54,172 nucleotides of DNA, taken from contig JAFAZK010000154.1 of assembly GCA_019239825.1 (NCBI GenBank), positions 1 to 54,172 of the forward strand. Direction: 5' to 3'. This document shows positions 25,365 through 34,301 of the stretch, in pieces. Within the stretch, counting starts at the first letter, position 1. Each line of letters starts with the position of its first letter. The DNA comes from Verrucomicrobiota bacterium (GTDB taxonomy: Bacteria > Verrucomicrobiota > Verrucomicrobiia > Chthoniobacterales > JAFAMB01). The notes under the pieces are model-generated. The model did not search any database. It worked only from the letters and a program-made list of their open reading frames with translations, and was not told the DNA's origin. Both the position numbers and the translations under genes were made by a program.

Positions 25365-25991
25365 CTAGGTCGCTGCCGCTGCGGTCTTTTTGCCGGCGAG
25401 CTCCGTCAGGAATTCTTCGTGATTAAGCGGATGCGAGAACATCGGAAAGTCGTGTTCTATCGCGTTTTGGTGTGCTTCTTCGCTAACGGTGGCCGCGCAA
25501 TCTTTTAACGTAACGACGTTGTAGCCCAGTTCATAGGCGGTCCGCATCGTTGATTCTACGCAGCAATTCGTTAAGAAGCCTGCTATGGCGACATTCTCGA
25601 TCTTCCGACTGCGTAGGATGAAGTCGAGATTTGTCGTCGCAAACCCATCCAACCCACGTTTCCCTTCGACCACGATGTCGTTTCCCTGCGGTTTGAGAGC
25701 ATCAACGATTTCCGCTCCCCAGGTCCCTTTCTGAAACGTCTCACCGTCTTTGCACCCTTTGAGGATGCCGTAAGGTGAATTGCTGATCTCGCGAAAATCA
25801 GGTGCGAATTGGATGGGGACGTGAACGATGATGGCGCCTGCTTTTCTGGCTTCATCAACGGTCGCAACCGTGTTCTCCAGCATTCCAGTCGACTCCATCA
25901 CCGGCTTGACTGCATCGTGAAGCTTGCCGCCCTTCGTGGTGAAATCGTTCTGGAACTCAATAAGGACTACCGCTGTATTCTTCGGGTTCAT
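25365..25991 (-). CDS. isochorismatase-like cysteine hydrolase
   Basis: A 208-residue isochorismatase-fold enzyme with the catalytic triad: Asp in VVLIEFQNDF, Lys in VVEGKRGLDGF and Cys in AGFLTNCCVESTMRTAYELG. Relatives hydrolyse nicotinamide, N-carbamoylsarcosine or isochorismate; the substrate is not apparent. The open frame continues to 26201, but the ATG at 25991 (MNPKNTAVVLIEFQ) is the standard family start and the upstream codons lie in the divergent promoter region shared with the methyltransferase. Confidence 0.9.
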   Translation of the reverse strand: MNPKNTAVVLIEFQNDFTTKGGKLHDAVKPVMESTGMLENTVATVDEARKAGAIIVHVPIQFAPDFREISNSPYGILKGCKDGETFQKGTWGAEIVDALKPQGNDIVVEGKRGLDGFATTNLDFILRSRKIENVAIAGFLTNCCVESTMRTAYELGYNVVTLKDCAATVSEEAHQNAIEHDFPMFSHPLNHEEFLTELAGKKTAAAAT

Positions 25992-26154
25992 AGGTCTGAT
26001 GGGGTTGGTAGAACGTCTGCCGAGTCCGGAGGATGTCAATTCGAACGCCGCGAAGCGCAGGAGTAGGAGGGGTACCACTTCTGAAATCGCGCTCGTACTC
26101 GTCCTCGATCGGACCGCCGTTGCCTCAATCCAAAACATCATTATATCTTTATCG

Positions 26155-26769
26155 ATGGCCCCCAATGCAGAACTGGCCGTTGATTCCATTGAATGGTACA
26201 ACCTGCACGCCGAATCAGTAGTCGACCGTCATGAATCCATCCGTGCTACTGACGCAAATGCGTGGTTACGAAAGGATCTTCCGAAATCACCTGCGCTTGT
26301 GCTTGATGTCGGCGCCGGTTCGGGCCGAGACGCTGCCTGGCTCAGGTCACTCGGCCACAAGGTAATCGCGGTTGAGCCGTGCCCTGAAATGGCAGCCCAC
26401 GCCAGACGCCTTGGCCGTTGCCACGATATCGAATGGATTGACGATCGGTTGCCGGAACTCGCCAAAGTTTCCTCTAGGAACTCTCGCTTCGATTTTATCT
26501 TAGCAAACGCGATGTGGATGCATCTTGCGCCGGACGAAAGAGCACCCGCTATCGCTTCTCTCGTTGGACTACTCTCGCCTGGGGGAAAGTTGGCGATCGC
26601 CTTTAGTGAAGGCACTCCTGACGCAACTGGACCTTTTTTCGAATGCCCAGGCGAAGAAATTCTGGATATCGCCCTGAATGAAGGCGCCCTGCTCGTTAAA
26701 TTCAGGAAGAAGCTTCCTGCGTTGATGGCTCCTCCTTCAGTGCAGATACTTTTGCGGCAGCCCAACTAG
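26155..26769 (+). CDS. class I SAM-dependent methyltransferase
   Basis: A 204-residue Rossmann methyltransferase: motif I ALVLDVGAGSGRDAAWL, acidic end of strand 2 IAVEPCPEM, motif II FDFILANAMWMHL and motif III LLSPGGKLAIAFSEG. The MWMH segment and the short length are like UbiE/Tam-type small-molecule methyltransferases. Target unknown. The ATG at 26155 begins MAPNAELAVDSIEWYN; the longer open frame to 25924 covers the neighbour's 5' end and is rejected. Confidence 0.88.
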   Translation: MAPNAELAVDSIEWYNLHAESVVDRHESIRATDANAWLRKDLPKSPALVLDVGAGSGRDAAWLRSLGHKVIAVEPCPEMAAHARRLGRCHDIEWIDDRLPELAKVSSRNSRFDFILANAMWMHLAPDERAPAIASLVGLLSPGGKLAIAFSEGTPDATGPFFECPGEEILDIALNEGALLVKFRKKLPALMAPPSVQILLRQPN

Positions 26770-26910
26770 GCCGTACAGCGTAACTCATCGTTCTCATACT
26801 CGATTTGGGCGCGTTAATGGAGGTGCTATCGCCCAGGGCCTGGAGGGGATAAACGCCGTTGTCAACGTGCTAGCCCATTCACGGACGATTACCCGAAACG
26901 CTGACTCGCC

Positions 26911-28398
26911 TTACGCTCCTACGTAGCGCGTTAGAGCTGCTCTTGCTCCCTCGCCGTACAAGTAGCGCATGGCTTCGATCAACGCATTTACGAACACGGA
27001 TGATTGGGTTAAAGCGGCCGGGAACAATTCGGAGATCTCGAGCAAAGGTCCCGGGTCCTCTTTGCCTTTCCGAGCGCGCTCCTGTAGCCGATCCTTCAGC
27101 GGATCGATAATCGGCAGCTCGCGACCGCGATCATCTGTTCCGGTGAGGTAACGAAACCAAGTAGCCACGGTAAAGATCAGGAGCCGATTCGGTGTACCTG
27201 AACTTAGGCTGTCGACGATCGATGGTAGGATGAACTTCGGGATCCGTGCCGAGCCTTCCGTTGCCAATCGGAGCAAAGTGTCTTTGATCGCAGGATTGGA
27301 GAAGCGGCGGATCAGAGTCTGTTTGTAATCTTCAAGGTCGATGCCAGGTACCGGATCTAAAATCGGCGTGACCTCTTCATCCATCATCCGCTGCACAAAA
27401 CGCACGATTTCGGCGTCGCCCATCGCTTCGTCGGCATATTCATAACCCACCAACATGCCGATGTAGCACATGGTTTGATGACTAGCGTTCAGCAAACGCA
27501 TCTTCATCTTTTCATAGGGCAACACATCGGACGTCATTTCCGCTCCAGCGTCTTCCCAAGCGGGACGGCCATGAAGGAAATGATCCTCGATCACCCACTG
27601 GCGGAAGGCCTCGGGTACGACCGGCCAGGCGTCATCGATCCCGAATTTTTCGCGTACGAACTCGCGGTGAGCGTCCGTTGTCGCCGGGGTGATACGATCC
27701 ACCATACTGTTCGGGAACGCGCCATTTCGTTCCAGCCAGTTCCGAATCGCCGGATCCCGAAGCTCGGCAAAGGCCAGCAGCATTTTTTGGGCGACGTGCC
27801 CGTTGCTCTGCACATTGTCACACGACATGACGGTGAACGGTGCCTGACCTCTCTCTCGCCTCCGATTCAAAGCCTCAATCAAATATCCAAACGAGCAATT
27901 CGGTTGCTCAGGATGTTCTAGATCATGTTTGATATCGGGATGTTGATCGTCGAATTCGCCGGTCGCCTGATTCAAATAGTAGCCGCCTTCCGTAATCGTC
28001 ATCGAAACGATCTTGGTGTCTGGTGAGGCTAACTTCTCCAAGACCGTTTCCCGATCCTCCGGCGCGTAGAGAAAATTGACAATCGAGCCAATAATCCTGG
28101 CCTGATCGCTCCCCAATTCCCGTTCCACTACCGTGTACAGGTAATCTTGGTCTCGGAGCACGTCCCGAATCCGAATATCATGAGGCAACAGACCGATCCC
28201 GCATATTCCCCACTCCAGGTTTTTCCCTTTTTGCAGGAGGTCGTCTGCGTAAAGCGCTTGATGCGCCCGGTGGAAACCGCCGACGCCCACGTGACAGATC
28301 GACTGGCCAACTTCTTTCCGACTATAAGTCGGTACGCCCACTTCTGGTGGGAGTGAGTGTAGATTTACTTGTTTCAGGGGGAATACTTTTAAGGCCAT
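26911..28398 (-). CDS. mannitol 2-dehydrogenase / fructuronate reductase family protein
   Basis: A 495-residue polyol-specific long-chain dehydrogenase. N-terminal domain: ICHVGVGGFHRAHQALYADD, the classical mannitol-dehydrogenase cofactor site, then TMTITEGGYYLNQATGEFD. C-terminal domain: the catalytic Lys segment KMKMRLLNASHQTMCYIGMLVGYEY. Members interconvert mannitol/fructose, fructuronate/mannonate or tagaturonate/altronate with NAD(H). Length agrees with mannitol 2-dehydrogenases of about 490 residues. It starts 38 bp after the dioxygenase-like gene and is probably co-transcribed with it. Confidence 0.92.
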   Translation of the reverse strand: MALKVFPLKQVNLHSLPPEVGVPTYSRKEVGQSICHVGVGGFHRAHQALYADDLLQKGKNLEWGICGIGLLPHDIRIRDVLRDQDYLYTVVERELGSDQARIIGSIVNFLYAPEDRETVLEKLASPDTKIVSMTITEGGYYLNQATGEFDDQHPDIKHDLEHPEQPNCSFGYLIEALNRRRERGQAPFTVMSCDNVQSNGHVAQKMLLAFAELRDPAIRNWLERNGAFPNSMVDRITPATTDAHREFVREKFGIDDAWPVVPEAFRQWVIEDHFLHGRPAWEDAGAEMTSDVLPYEKMKMRLLNASHQTMCYIGMLVGYEYADEAMGDAEIVRFVQRMMDEEVTPILDPVPGIDLEDYKQTLIRRFSNPAIKDTLLRLATEGSARIPKFILPSIVDSLSSGTPNRLLIFTVATWFRYLTGTDDRGRELPIIDPLKDRLQERARKGKEDPGPLLEISELFPAALTQSSVFVNALIEAMRYLYGEGARAALTRYVGA

Positions 28399-28436
28399 GG
28401 CAGGAAAAGGATCGCGAGCTAATCTCGGTCAGCCAC

Positions 28437-29057
28437 CTATTCAAGACAAGGCTTGTTACTCCAGCCCGATCGAAAGGCGTCGACCCGGCCACTGGCTTCG
28501 TCAAATTTCTGCCGAATCACGCATCCGGTGTCGTTGGCGAGTAGATGCAGGCTAATCGACGATTCTGCCGAGATGGTCTTCACCCGGTGAACATCATTGT
28601 AATGCGGTATCAGCTCATAAAATTCTCCTGGCTTCAATACCCGGAGAAAACGTCGATTCATCCGGACGTGGTCACCCGGATGAAAATGATCGTGCTGTTC
28701 TACCTCGAATTCTTCTTCCTCTTGTTGCCCCTGGTACAGTCCGACCAACCCCCAGGCCAAGTGATTATGGATAGGAGTGGTTACTCCAGGTGGAACGACC
28801 AGGCTGAACAGTGATAGATCCCTGTCCGAGTTTTGGTATAACAGCCAAGACGCGATCCCGCCGCCCATCCCGCTATCCGGGTTGATCTGGCGATATGGTT
28901 CCGGCAACCAGGACTGATTTTCCAACAGCTCCTGGAACGGCGCACGGAGACTGGCCAGGCGTTTGCGGATGTCCGGTTCTTGCTCAAGTACCGACAGAAC
29001 TTTAGCGATGAACCCGTCGATTGACGGTCCTTGAATAAAAAACTCGCCACCTTTCAT
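28437..29057 (-). CDS. cysteine-dioxygenase-like cupin (double-stranded beta-helix iron protein)
   Basis: A 206-residue cupin of the cysteine dioxygenase / COG5553 type. The iron-binding histidines appear in TTPIHNHLAWGLVGLYQG (two His) and in the third strand NDVHRVKT, with a further histidine-rich loop VEQHDHFHPGDH. Such enzymes oxidise cysteine, 3-mercaptopropionate or related thiols. The track frame starts at a TTG (29093); the ATG at 29057 (MKGGEFFIQGPSIDGFIAKV) is the better start. It precedes the mannitol dehydrogenase gene. Confidence 0.82.
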   Translation of the reverse strand: MKGGEFFIQGPSIDGFIAKVLSVLEQEPDIRKRLASLRAPFQELLENQSWLPEPYRQINPDSGMGGGIASWLLYQNSDRDLSLFSLVVPPGVTTPIHNHLAWGLVGLYQGQQEEEEFEVEQHDHFHPGDHVRMNRRFLRVLKPGEFYELIPHYNDVHRVKTISAESSISLHLLANDTGCVIRQKFDEASGRVDAFRSGWSNKPCLE

Positions 29058-29140
29058 TGCGGAAAGCTTCAGAAGCTTGGCCTCACTTGTCAATTAAAGC
29101 GGGAGCTAGGAGCCAGAATTTAGGAGCCAACACCCAGGAG

Positions 29141-29497
29141 CTAGGAGGGCGGAAAGAGAACGAGTGGGCGCGGCGCGTAAACAAGGCCTGGAGGGGAGCC
29201 GCTTTAGAACGTGCCCAAAGATCTCGCGATATTCTCTCCATTGCGAGGAAGGCCTAACACGGTGTTAAACAGGCGGCTCCCGCGAATTACCGCACGCACT
29301 GTTTTGTCCATCGTTGCGTTCAGAGGCCGTTCATCAGAGCAATGAGCCAATACACCTACCGCCCGTTGAAACGTTCCCGCGAGCTGCCCGTTTAACGTAA
29401 TTTGCGGTCGGGCACGCAGCGAAACGAATATCGTGGGTACGATCCAAAGCGGCGCCCTCCAGCTCCCGCAACGCACCGCGCCCTTCGGCCCTCCTAG
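29141..29497. repeat. nested palindromic element, copy B (GGAGCCGC family)
   Basis: Outermost pair: CTAGGAGGGC 29141-29150 and GCCCTCCTAG 29488-29497. Second pair: CTGGAGGGGAGCCGCTTTAG from 29188 with an imperfect complement ending at 29462. Inner pair: TTAAACAGGCGGCTCCCGCG from 29265 with CGCGAGCTGCCCGTTTAA to 29395. The stretch 29210-29252 is nearly the same as in copy A. Just upstream (29102-29148) the word GGAGCTAGGAGCC is repeated. This fills the whole 29058-29506 gap; no gene seen. Confidence 0.9.
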
Positions 29498-29506
29498 CGC
29501 CTGTTT

Positions 29507-30049
29507 TCAGCTTGCCGGTGGATTTTGTAACTCGGGTCCCATCAGGACGCGGAATTTGTTTTTCGCCTCTGCGCTGTAGCGTGTGGCCTGATAGACAGAG
29601 GACCGTTTCCCATCAGGCTCAGTGACGGTAATCCGAAAGACGCGGGTGGTTTCGTCCGGGCTAAAAAGCCAGGGAACCAAGGCCGGCGTTGCCCGGACCA
29701 GTGGGCTTTGTTGGGACCACTGCAGTTCTTCGATCTGAGGGTGTTCGTCCTTAATGATCAACGCTGGCCGTCTACCGGTTACGTCTTCTACTTCAACCAG
29801 CGCAAGCTGCGTGTCCGGTCTCGGCCGGATCGTGAATTGCCAACGCACAAAATTTTTTCCCTCGGTTCGATAGGTGGTTAGACCCGCTTCCACTACCGCG
29901 AACCGATCGTTCTCAGCTTTGACGAATTCATTTCCGATCCGCCTAAAAGTAACCGACCGGCGACCGGCGATAGGAATCTGTTCGGTAATCTCTTGCGGGG
30001 CACAGCCAACAAAACCGAGAAGGATCACCAACCAGATCGCGTTTCGCAT
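29507..30049 (-). CDS. lipoprotein of unknown function
   Basis: A 180-residue protein with a lipoprotein signal peptide (MRNAIWLVILLGFVGC; lipobox FVGC, so Cys16 would be lipidated). The mature part is rich in beta-strand patterns with alternating hydrophobic residues (SVTFRRIGNEFVKAENDRF, FVRWQFTIRPRPDTQLALVE, VFRITVTEPDGKRSSVYQ) and resembles an immunoglobulin-like or fibronectin-type fold. No family is recognised. It is monocistronic and lies between two repeat elements. Confidence 0.68.
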   Translation of the reverse strand: MRNAIWLVILLGFVGCAPQEITEQIPIAGRRSVTFRRIGNEFVKAENDRFAVVEAGLTTYRTEGKNFVRWQFTIRPRPDTQLALVEVEDVTGRRPALIIKDEHPQIEELQWSQQSPLVRATPALVPWLFSPDETTRVFRITVTEPDGKRSSVYQATRYSAEAKNKFRVLMGPELQNPPAS

Positions 30050-30079
30050 AACCTATAGTGGGCACGAACGAGCAAGAGA

Positions 30080-30155
30080 ACAACCGCGGATGAACGGATT
30101 TACGGAGAGGACAACCGCGAATGGACACGAAGGAAAACCGCGAATGGACGCGAAA
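30080..30155 (+). repeat. left flank of the GxxExxY cassette (CCGCGAATGGACACGAA units)
   Basis: Three units in series: a diverged AACCGCGGATGAACGGATTT, then ACAACCGCGAATGGACACGA and AAAACCGCGAATGGACGCGA. They stand in inverted orientation to the units at 30691-30762 on the other side of the GxxExxY gene. Confidence 0.85.
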
Positions 30156-30260
30156 AGTGCCGGCATTCAACCTCCGAGGGGGAAAAGTGCGGGGTAGAAT
30201 TCCTGTCAGCTAGCATGATCTTTATTGAAAAACACTATTATTAGATGTTATTTACTCTAC

Positions 30261-30683
30261 GTGAACGAAAGAATACGCCCTGGAATCCTCTTTGGAAAAG
30301 AAGTCTACACTATCGTGGGATCGGCTTTGGAAGTCCTTCGGGAGCTTGGGCACGGGATTCACGAAAAACCCTACGAGATGGCTTTGGCGGTCGAATTCCA
30401 GCTTCGCAAACTGCCTTACGAGCAGCAGATGCCTTTCGATGTCTTTTATAAGAAAGTCAAGGTCGGACGATTCACTCCAGACCTCGTCGTTCTCGGTAAA
30501 ATCATCGTAGATACCAAGGTAATCGACAGGATCACGGACCACGAAAGAGGGCAGATCCTCAATTACCTCAGGATCACTAACTTGCCAGTCGGCGTGATTC
30601 TTAATTTTCGCTACGCTAAGCTAGAATGGGAACGTCTTGTTAGAACCGAACCGTGCGATCCCGAAGCTCCAGGACATACCTAA
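30261..30683 (+). CDS. GxxExxY protein, PD-(D/E)XK nuclease-like fold
   Basis: A 140-residue GxxExxY-family protein. The name motif is GHGIHEKPYEMAL. The nuclease-type core follows: FTPDLVVLGKIIVDTK shows PD, nine residues, then DxK, matching the PD-(D/E)XK active site, and a later QILNYLRITNLPVGVILNF block is typical of the family. No biochemical role is established. The ATG-less frame begins upstream at a TTG (30225); the GTG at 30261 (VNERIRPGILFG) is preferred. It lies between two arrays of the same repeat in inverted orientation and is the only gene in that bracket. Confidence 0.88.
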   Translation: MNERIRPGILFGKEVYTIVGSALEVLRELGHGIHEKPYEMALAVEFQLRKLPYEQQMPFDVFYKKVKVGRFTPDLVVLGKIIVDTKVIDRITDHERGQILNYLRITNLPVGVILNFRYAKLEWERLVRTEPCDPEAPGHT

Positions 30684-30690
30684 GACCATG

Positions 30691-30762
30691 CATTCGCGTC
30701 CATTCGCGGCTTTCTCTTCGTGTCCATTCGCGGTTGTTCCTTCGTGTCCATTCGCGGTTGTT
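30691..30762 (-). repeat. right flank of the GxxExxY cassette (inverted units)
   Basis: Three units, CATTCGCGTCCATTCGCGGC, CTTCGTGTCCATTCGCGGTT and again TTCGTGTCCATTCGCGGTTG, fill the gap between the GxxExxY stop and the convergent POT transporter stop at 30765. They are the complement of the left-flank units. Confidence 0.88.
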
Positions 30763-30764
30763 CT

Positions 30765-32201
30765 TTAGCTGCTTAGCGTTTCCACGGTGGCTAGTTCGGC
30801 GGCTTCTTCACCTTGGATGTAGGTTTTTCCTCGGTACCAACGGGCGATAAATACGTAAATAACGGCCGCTCCGACCATCAACAAAGTGAAGAATTGGAAC
30901 CAACCGGCGTTTTCCAGGTTCAGGCCGAGAGGCTTAAGCGTGGGAACGAGCGAGTGCATGAATGCAGTGAAGAGATTTCCGAGAGAGACCACTAACAACC
31001 AGACCGCCATGATAGCGCTTTTCATCTTAGGCGGCGCCTGGGTATAGGAAAACTCTAAACCGGTGATCGAGACCATCGTCTCGCTGGCGGTTAGAAAAAC
31101 ATAGGCTAACAACTGCCATCCGACATTAGGAGTCTGTCCCGCATCAATCCGAACCTGTAACCACCAAACAATGGCAAACGCGATCGCCATCACAAACAGA
31201 CCGATACCGATCTTGCGTAACGGAGTTAGGGGGAATATTCGATCGATCAGAGGGTAAACGCCGTAGCTGAACAAGGGAATGAAAAGCAGGATTAGGATCG
31301 CATTGGCGTCAGATACTTGGGCGGCCAGAAACTTAATCCCTAGGAAATTGAGATTCAGATGTTCGGCCTGCAGCGTCCATTCGATTCCGGCGCTTTGATC
31401 CCATAAGGCCCAAAAAATCGCTACAAACAGGTAGATCAAGAACAGTTGGCCGATGGCGCTACGCCCTTCCCGACTCACCGCTTCGCGAACGAAACCAAGG
31501 CCTCCAGGGCGTACATGCACGAATTTCTTGCGGCCCAGCCAGAACACGATGGTCGCGATCACCATAAAGACACCTGGCAACCCGAAGGCGTAATGCGGGC
31601 CAAATCTCGGATCATCGAGCAGGATTGGGCAGACCCATATCGAGACAAACGAACCAACGTTAATAGAAAAGTAGAACCACGAAAACACTCTAGGAAGCAG
31701 GTGCTTGTTTCCTTGGCCGAATTGGTCCCCCACATTAGCGGAAACGCAGGGTTTGATTCCTCCGGCGCCCAATGAAATTAGAAAAAGACCCAAGAATAAT
31801 CCCAGACGAGTATCGTCCAAAGCTAGCGAAAAGTGGCCGAAACAATAGACGATGGATAGATAAAAGATCGTCCTGAATTTACCTAGAATCCCATCCGATA
31901 GGAGCGCGCCTAAAATTGGTAAAAAATAGACGGCAGAGACGAACATATGACTCCAGGCCCCAGCTTCGTCGTTCCCCATTACGGCGAGATGTCCGCTCCG
32001 ATCCAAGAGATATTTCGTCATGAAAACCGTAAGGACCGCGCGCATCCCATAGAAACTGAATCGTTCGGCTGCCTCATTTCCGATGATGTAAGGCACACCG
32101 GGGGGCATCGTGGTCAGTTGTTGATCTGGTAACGTGCGATACTTTTGGTTAGTAAGACCAGGGACTGTGGTCGGACCCAAAGATGGGACAGAATCGGACA
32201 T
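30765..32201 (-). CDS. proton-dependent oligopeptide transporter (POT/PTR family)
   Basis: A 478-residue membrane protein with the POT signatures: the ExxER-type motif GNEAAERFSFYGMRAVLTVF in helix 1, GALLSDGILGKFRTI, GGIKPCVSANVGDQFG and FSWFYFSINVGSF. These transporters import di- and tripeptides with protons. A long N-terminal cytoplasmic stretch (about 35 residues) precedes helix 1. Its stop adjoins the right repeat flank of the GxxExxY cassette, as if the cassette inserted just behind this gene. Confidence 0.92.
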   Translation of the reverse strand: MSDSVPSLGPTTVPGLTNQKYRTLPDQQLTTMPPGVPYIIGNEAAERFSFYGMRAVLTVFMTKYLLDRSGHLAVMGNDEAGAWSHMFVSAVYFLPILGALLSDGILGKFRTIFYLSIVYCFGHFSLALDDTRLGLFLGLFLISLGAGGIKPCVSANVGDQFGQGNKHLLPRVFSWFYFSINVGSFVSIWVCPILLDDPRFGPHYAFGLPGVFMVIATIVFWLGRKKFVHVRPGGLGFVREAVSREGRSAIGQLFLIYLFVAIFWALWDQSAGIEWTLQAEHLNLNFLGIKFLAAQVSDANAILILLFIPLFSYGVYPLIDRIFPLTPLRKIGIGLFVMAIAFAIVWWLQVRIDAGQTPNVGWQLLAYVFLTASETMVSITGLEFSYTQAPPKMKSAIMAVWLLVVSLGNLFTAFMHSLVPTLKPLGLNLENAGWFQFFTLLMVGAAVIYVFIARWYRGKTYIQGEEAAELATVETLSS

Positions 32202-32223
32202 AAGGCGAAGATTCTGCGTTTAA

Positions 32224-32320
32224 TCGCGAATTTTCAACCAAGAATGGACGCGACGAGAAGCGAGACCACGAATGCACACCAAGCGAGCGTAGAAGACCAA
32301 CCACCGCAGATAGGAGCGCA
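32224..32320. repeat. degraded GAATGGACGCG-type repeat
   Basis: Fragments AAGAATGGACGCGACGAGAA, ACCACGAATGCACACC and ACCGCAGATAGGAGCG recall the units at 17.3, 19.0 and 30.1 kb but with many differences. Nothing else was seen in the 32202-32486 gap except a short GAACTCCT duplication near 32398-32436. Confidence 0.4.
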
Positions 32321-32486
32321 TCTTCGGTTACGCGGATTGGCCTCAAACGCTGTTCTTCGGTAGCTCGACTTCGGGATTATCTCATGCGGATTCTCCTCGA
32401 ACTCCTGCCACTGCTTGAACTCCTCCGGCTCCTTCCTTCGCTATTTGCTATCCGGGAAGCGTGGGCTCCTGTATTCTTCCCTGCGA

Positions 32487-33101
32487 ATGCTCCACCTGCT
32501 TAACCATCCGCTCGGCGCGCACATCATGACCCATCTACGCGATCGGACTACCAAACCTGTCACCTTCCGGACACTGACTTACCAAATCGGTTTGTTGTTG
32601 GCGTTGGAATCGACCCGGGAAATGCAGACAAAAGAAGCGGTGATCGAGACGCCATTAGAAACTTATCGAGGGCAGGTTCTTGGTGATAATCTGGTGCTGG
32701 TCCCTATTTTGCGAGCTGCGATCGGCTTAGTACAGCCCTTCACTGATCTGTTTCCAGATGTCAGTATCGGGTATGTCGGATTGGAGCGTGACCATGAGAC
32801 CGCCGTTGCCCGCAACTATTACTGTAAACTGCCTCAGTTAGCCGGCCGGAATGTCTTGATCGTCGATCCGATGCTGGCGACCGGCGGTTCCGCGGCACAG
32901 ACCATCCGGCTGGTTCAAGAGCATGGCGGCCAAAACGTCTCGATCGTGTGCGTCATTGCAGCGCCAGAAGGAGTCAGAGCCGTGGAAGCGCTGGACCCAA
33001 AGATCCCGATTTTCGCAGCCGCGCTCGACCGGGAGTTGAACTCAAGGAAATACATTTTGCCGGGAGTGGGAGATTACGGTGACCGGCTTTATGGGACGTA
33101 G
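32487..33101 (+). CDS. upp: uracil phosphoribosyltransferase
   Basis: A 204-residue UPRT, the normal length. The type I PRTase signature VLIVDPMLATGGSAAQTI holds the PRPP loop; LVPILRAAIGLVQPFTDLFP and the C-terminal LPGVGDYGDRLYGT hood are specific for UPRT. It makes UMP from uracil and PRPP in pyrimidine salvage. The ATG at 32487 (MLHLLNHPLGAHIMTHLRD) is chosen; the TTG start at 32415 would add 24 residues without similarity. Convergent with the TPMT-like gene across an inverted repeat. Confidence 0.94.
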   Translation: MLHLLNHPLGAHIMTHLRDRTTKPVTFRTLTYQIGLLLALESTREMQTKEAVIETPLETYRGQVLGDNLVLVPILRAAIGLVQPFTDLFPDVSIGYVGLERDHETAVARNYYCKLPQLAGRNVLIVDPMLATGGSAAQTIRLVQEHGGQNVSIVCVIAAPEGVRAVEALDPKIPIFAAALDRELNSRKYILPGVGDYGDRLYGT

Positions 33102-33118
33102 GGCGGCGCGAGCAATCG

Positions 33119-33261
33119 TAATCGTCCTCGTGCTCGTGCTCGAAAAGAGGAGCGCGGCGTGAAGAAAGCGGAACCCATGGGACTAATGGGGCTGGCTTTT
33201 GTCACTAACCGTTCGCCATGGCCGCGCGGTTCGAGCACGAGGATGAGCACGAGCACGATTA
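33119..33261. repeat. inverted element of CGTGCTCG / CGAGCACG units between convergent genes
   Basis: Left arm 33119-33143 (TAATCGTCCTCGTGCTCGTG, CTCGA) and right arm 33231-33261 (TCGAGCACGAGGATGAGCAC, GAGCACGATTA) are complementary save for one extra 6-bp unit. The right arm reaches the last codons of the TPMT-like gene. Lone words of the same type occur at 192, 26093 and 53906. Confidence 0.82.
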
Positions 33262-33879
33262 ACACTCCGACACGCCGACACGTTTCTTTCGCATTAGTCT
33301 CACAATCTCCCGGCCTTCGCGTCCTGGAAAAGCGGTCTTCGGTTCGAGCTCGTCGACCAGATCGAAGTGGGGATTGAAGAGATTATCGATTTCCTCTTTC
33401 GTAACACCGAAGGGAGGGCCACCGCCCTCCGGGATTTCGTCTTCGGGATCCCATGGGTTCAAAAAGAAGATCGCCAGCAGTTTTCCCTCAGGCTTAAGCG
33501 CCGAAACCGCCATTTTTAAGTAGTCATGACGACGATCAGGTTGAATCGCGCAGAAGCAAGTGTGTTCAAAAACCCAATCAAACCGGTTCTGTAACGATTG
33601 CGGTAACGCAAAGATACTAGCCGACTGAAAGACTTCCCGGCCAACGCTAGAATATGTCAACGCTTCCTTAAGTGCAGTGGCGGAAATGTCGATGCCCACT
33701 ACCGTGCTCTTGGGCGAAGCAGCCGCAATTGCGCGAACATCATGTCCGTAGCCACACCCCGGCACCAACACCTCGCCTTCTAGCGGGCCATGCTTGCGTA
33801 ACCATTCTATTAAAGGAGGAGCCGGAGCACCTTTCTCCCAAGGCGTAACCCCCGTTTGATAAAGTTCGTCCCAGTTCAT
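33259..33879 (-). CDS. TPMT-family class I SAM methyltransferase
   Basis: A 206-residue thiopurine S-methyltransferase-like enzyme. The characteristic N-terminal block WDELYQTGVTPWEKGAPAPP and motif I EVLVPGCGYGHDVRAIA are visible, followed by VVGIDISATAL, VFEHTCFCAIQPDRR and ALKPEGKLLAIFFL. Bacterial members methylate tellurite, selenite, halides or thiols. The ATG at 33879 starts MNWDELYQTG; the ORF beginning at 33927 runs through TAGCAGATAGCAGATAG-type repeat sequence and is rejected. Confidence 0.9.
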   Translation of the reverse strand: MNWDELYQTGVTPWEKGAPAPPLIEWLRKHGPLEGEVLVPGCGYGHDVRAIAAASPKSTVVGIDISATALKEALTYSSVGREVFQSASIFALPQSLQNRFDWVFEHTCFCAIQPDRRHDYLKMAVSALKPEGKLLAIFFLNPWDPEDEIPEGGGPPFGVTKEEIDNLFNPHFDLVDELEPKTAFPGREGREIVRLMRKKRVGVSEC

Positions 33880-34034
33880 ACGCGCTCCGGGATTAGAAAT
33901 AGCAGATAGCAGATAGAAAATAAACAAGATGACGGACGCACGCCGGTCGTGAAACCCTGCCGCTGATTACTGATTGGCTTTCGAGGATACTGAAGTACTA
34001 GGCTGACCGCGCGCGCCAAAGCCTAACAAAAAAA

Positions 34035-34198
34035 TCTCACGCAAAGACGCAAAGGCGCAAAGGTTAAAACTAAGGAAGACGAACACTTAGTCCGATGCGC
34101 CTTCGGGATGAGCGGCCATTAACCGGGAAGCTAAGTATCGGCCCGTCTTTTGATACATCCTGCTCCGAATCTTTGCGCCTTTGCGTCTTTGCGTGAGA
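34035..34198. repeat. element with perfect 28-bp inverted ends (CACGCAAAGACGCAAAGG family)
   Basis: The left end 34035-34062 (CTCACGCAAAGACGCAAAGG and flanks) and right end 34171-34198 are exact complements over 28 bp, separated by 108 bp without a gene. Upstream, 33885-33970 contains TAGCAGATAGCAGATAG and CTGATTACTGATTGG words. A sister element is at 35234-35406, on the other side of nudC. Nothing else lies in the 33880-34301 gap. Confidence 0.9.
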
Positions 34199-34301
34199 CT
34201 TTCTCCGTCGCAGCGTTGTCTCGTTTAGCACGTCCGAGCGACCGGCGATCGTACATTCGACCGTTGACGCTCACTCAAATCCCATTTCTTCTTTGGTAAA
34301 C

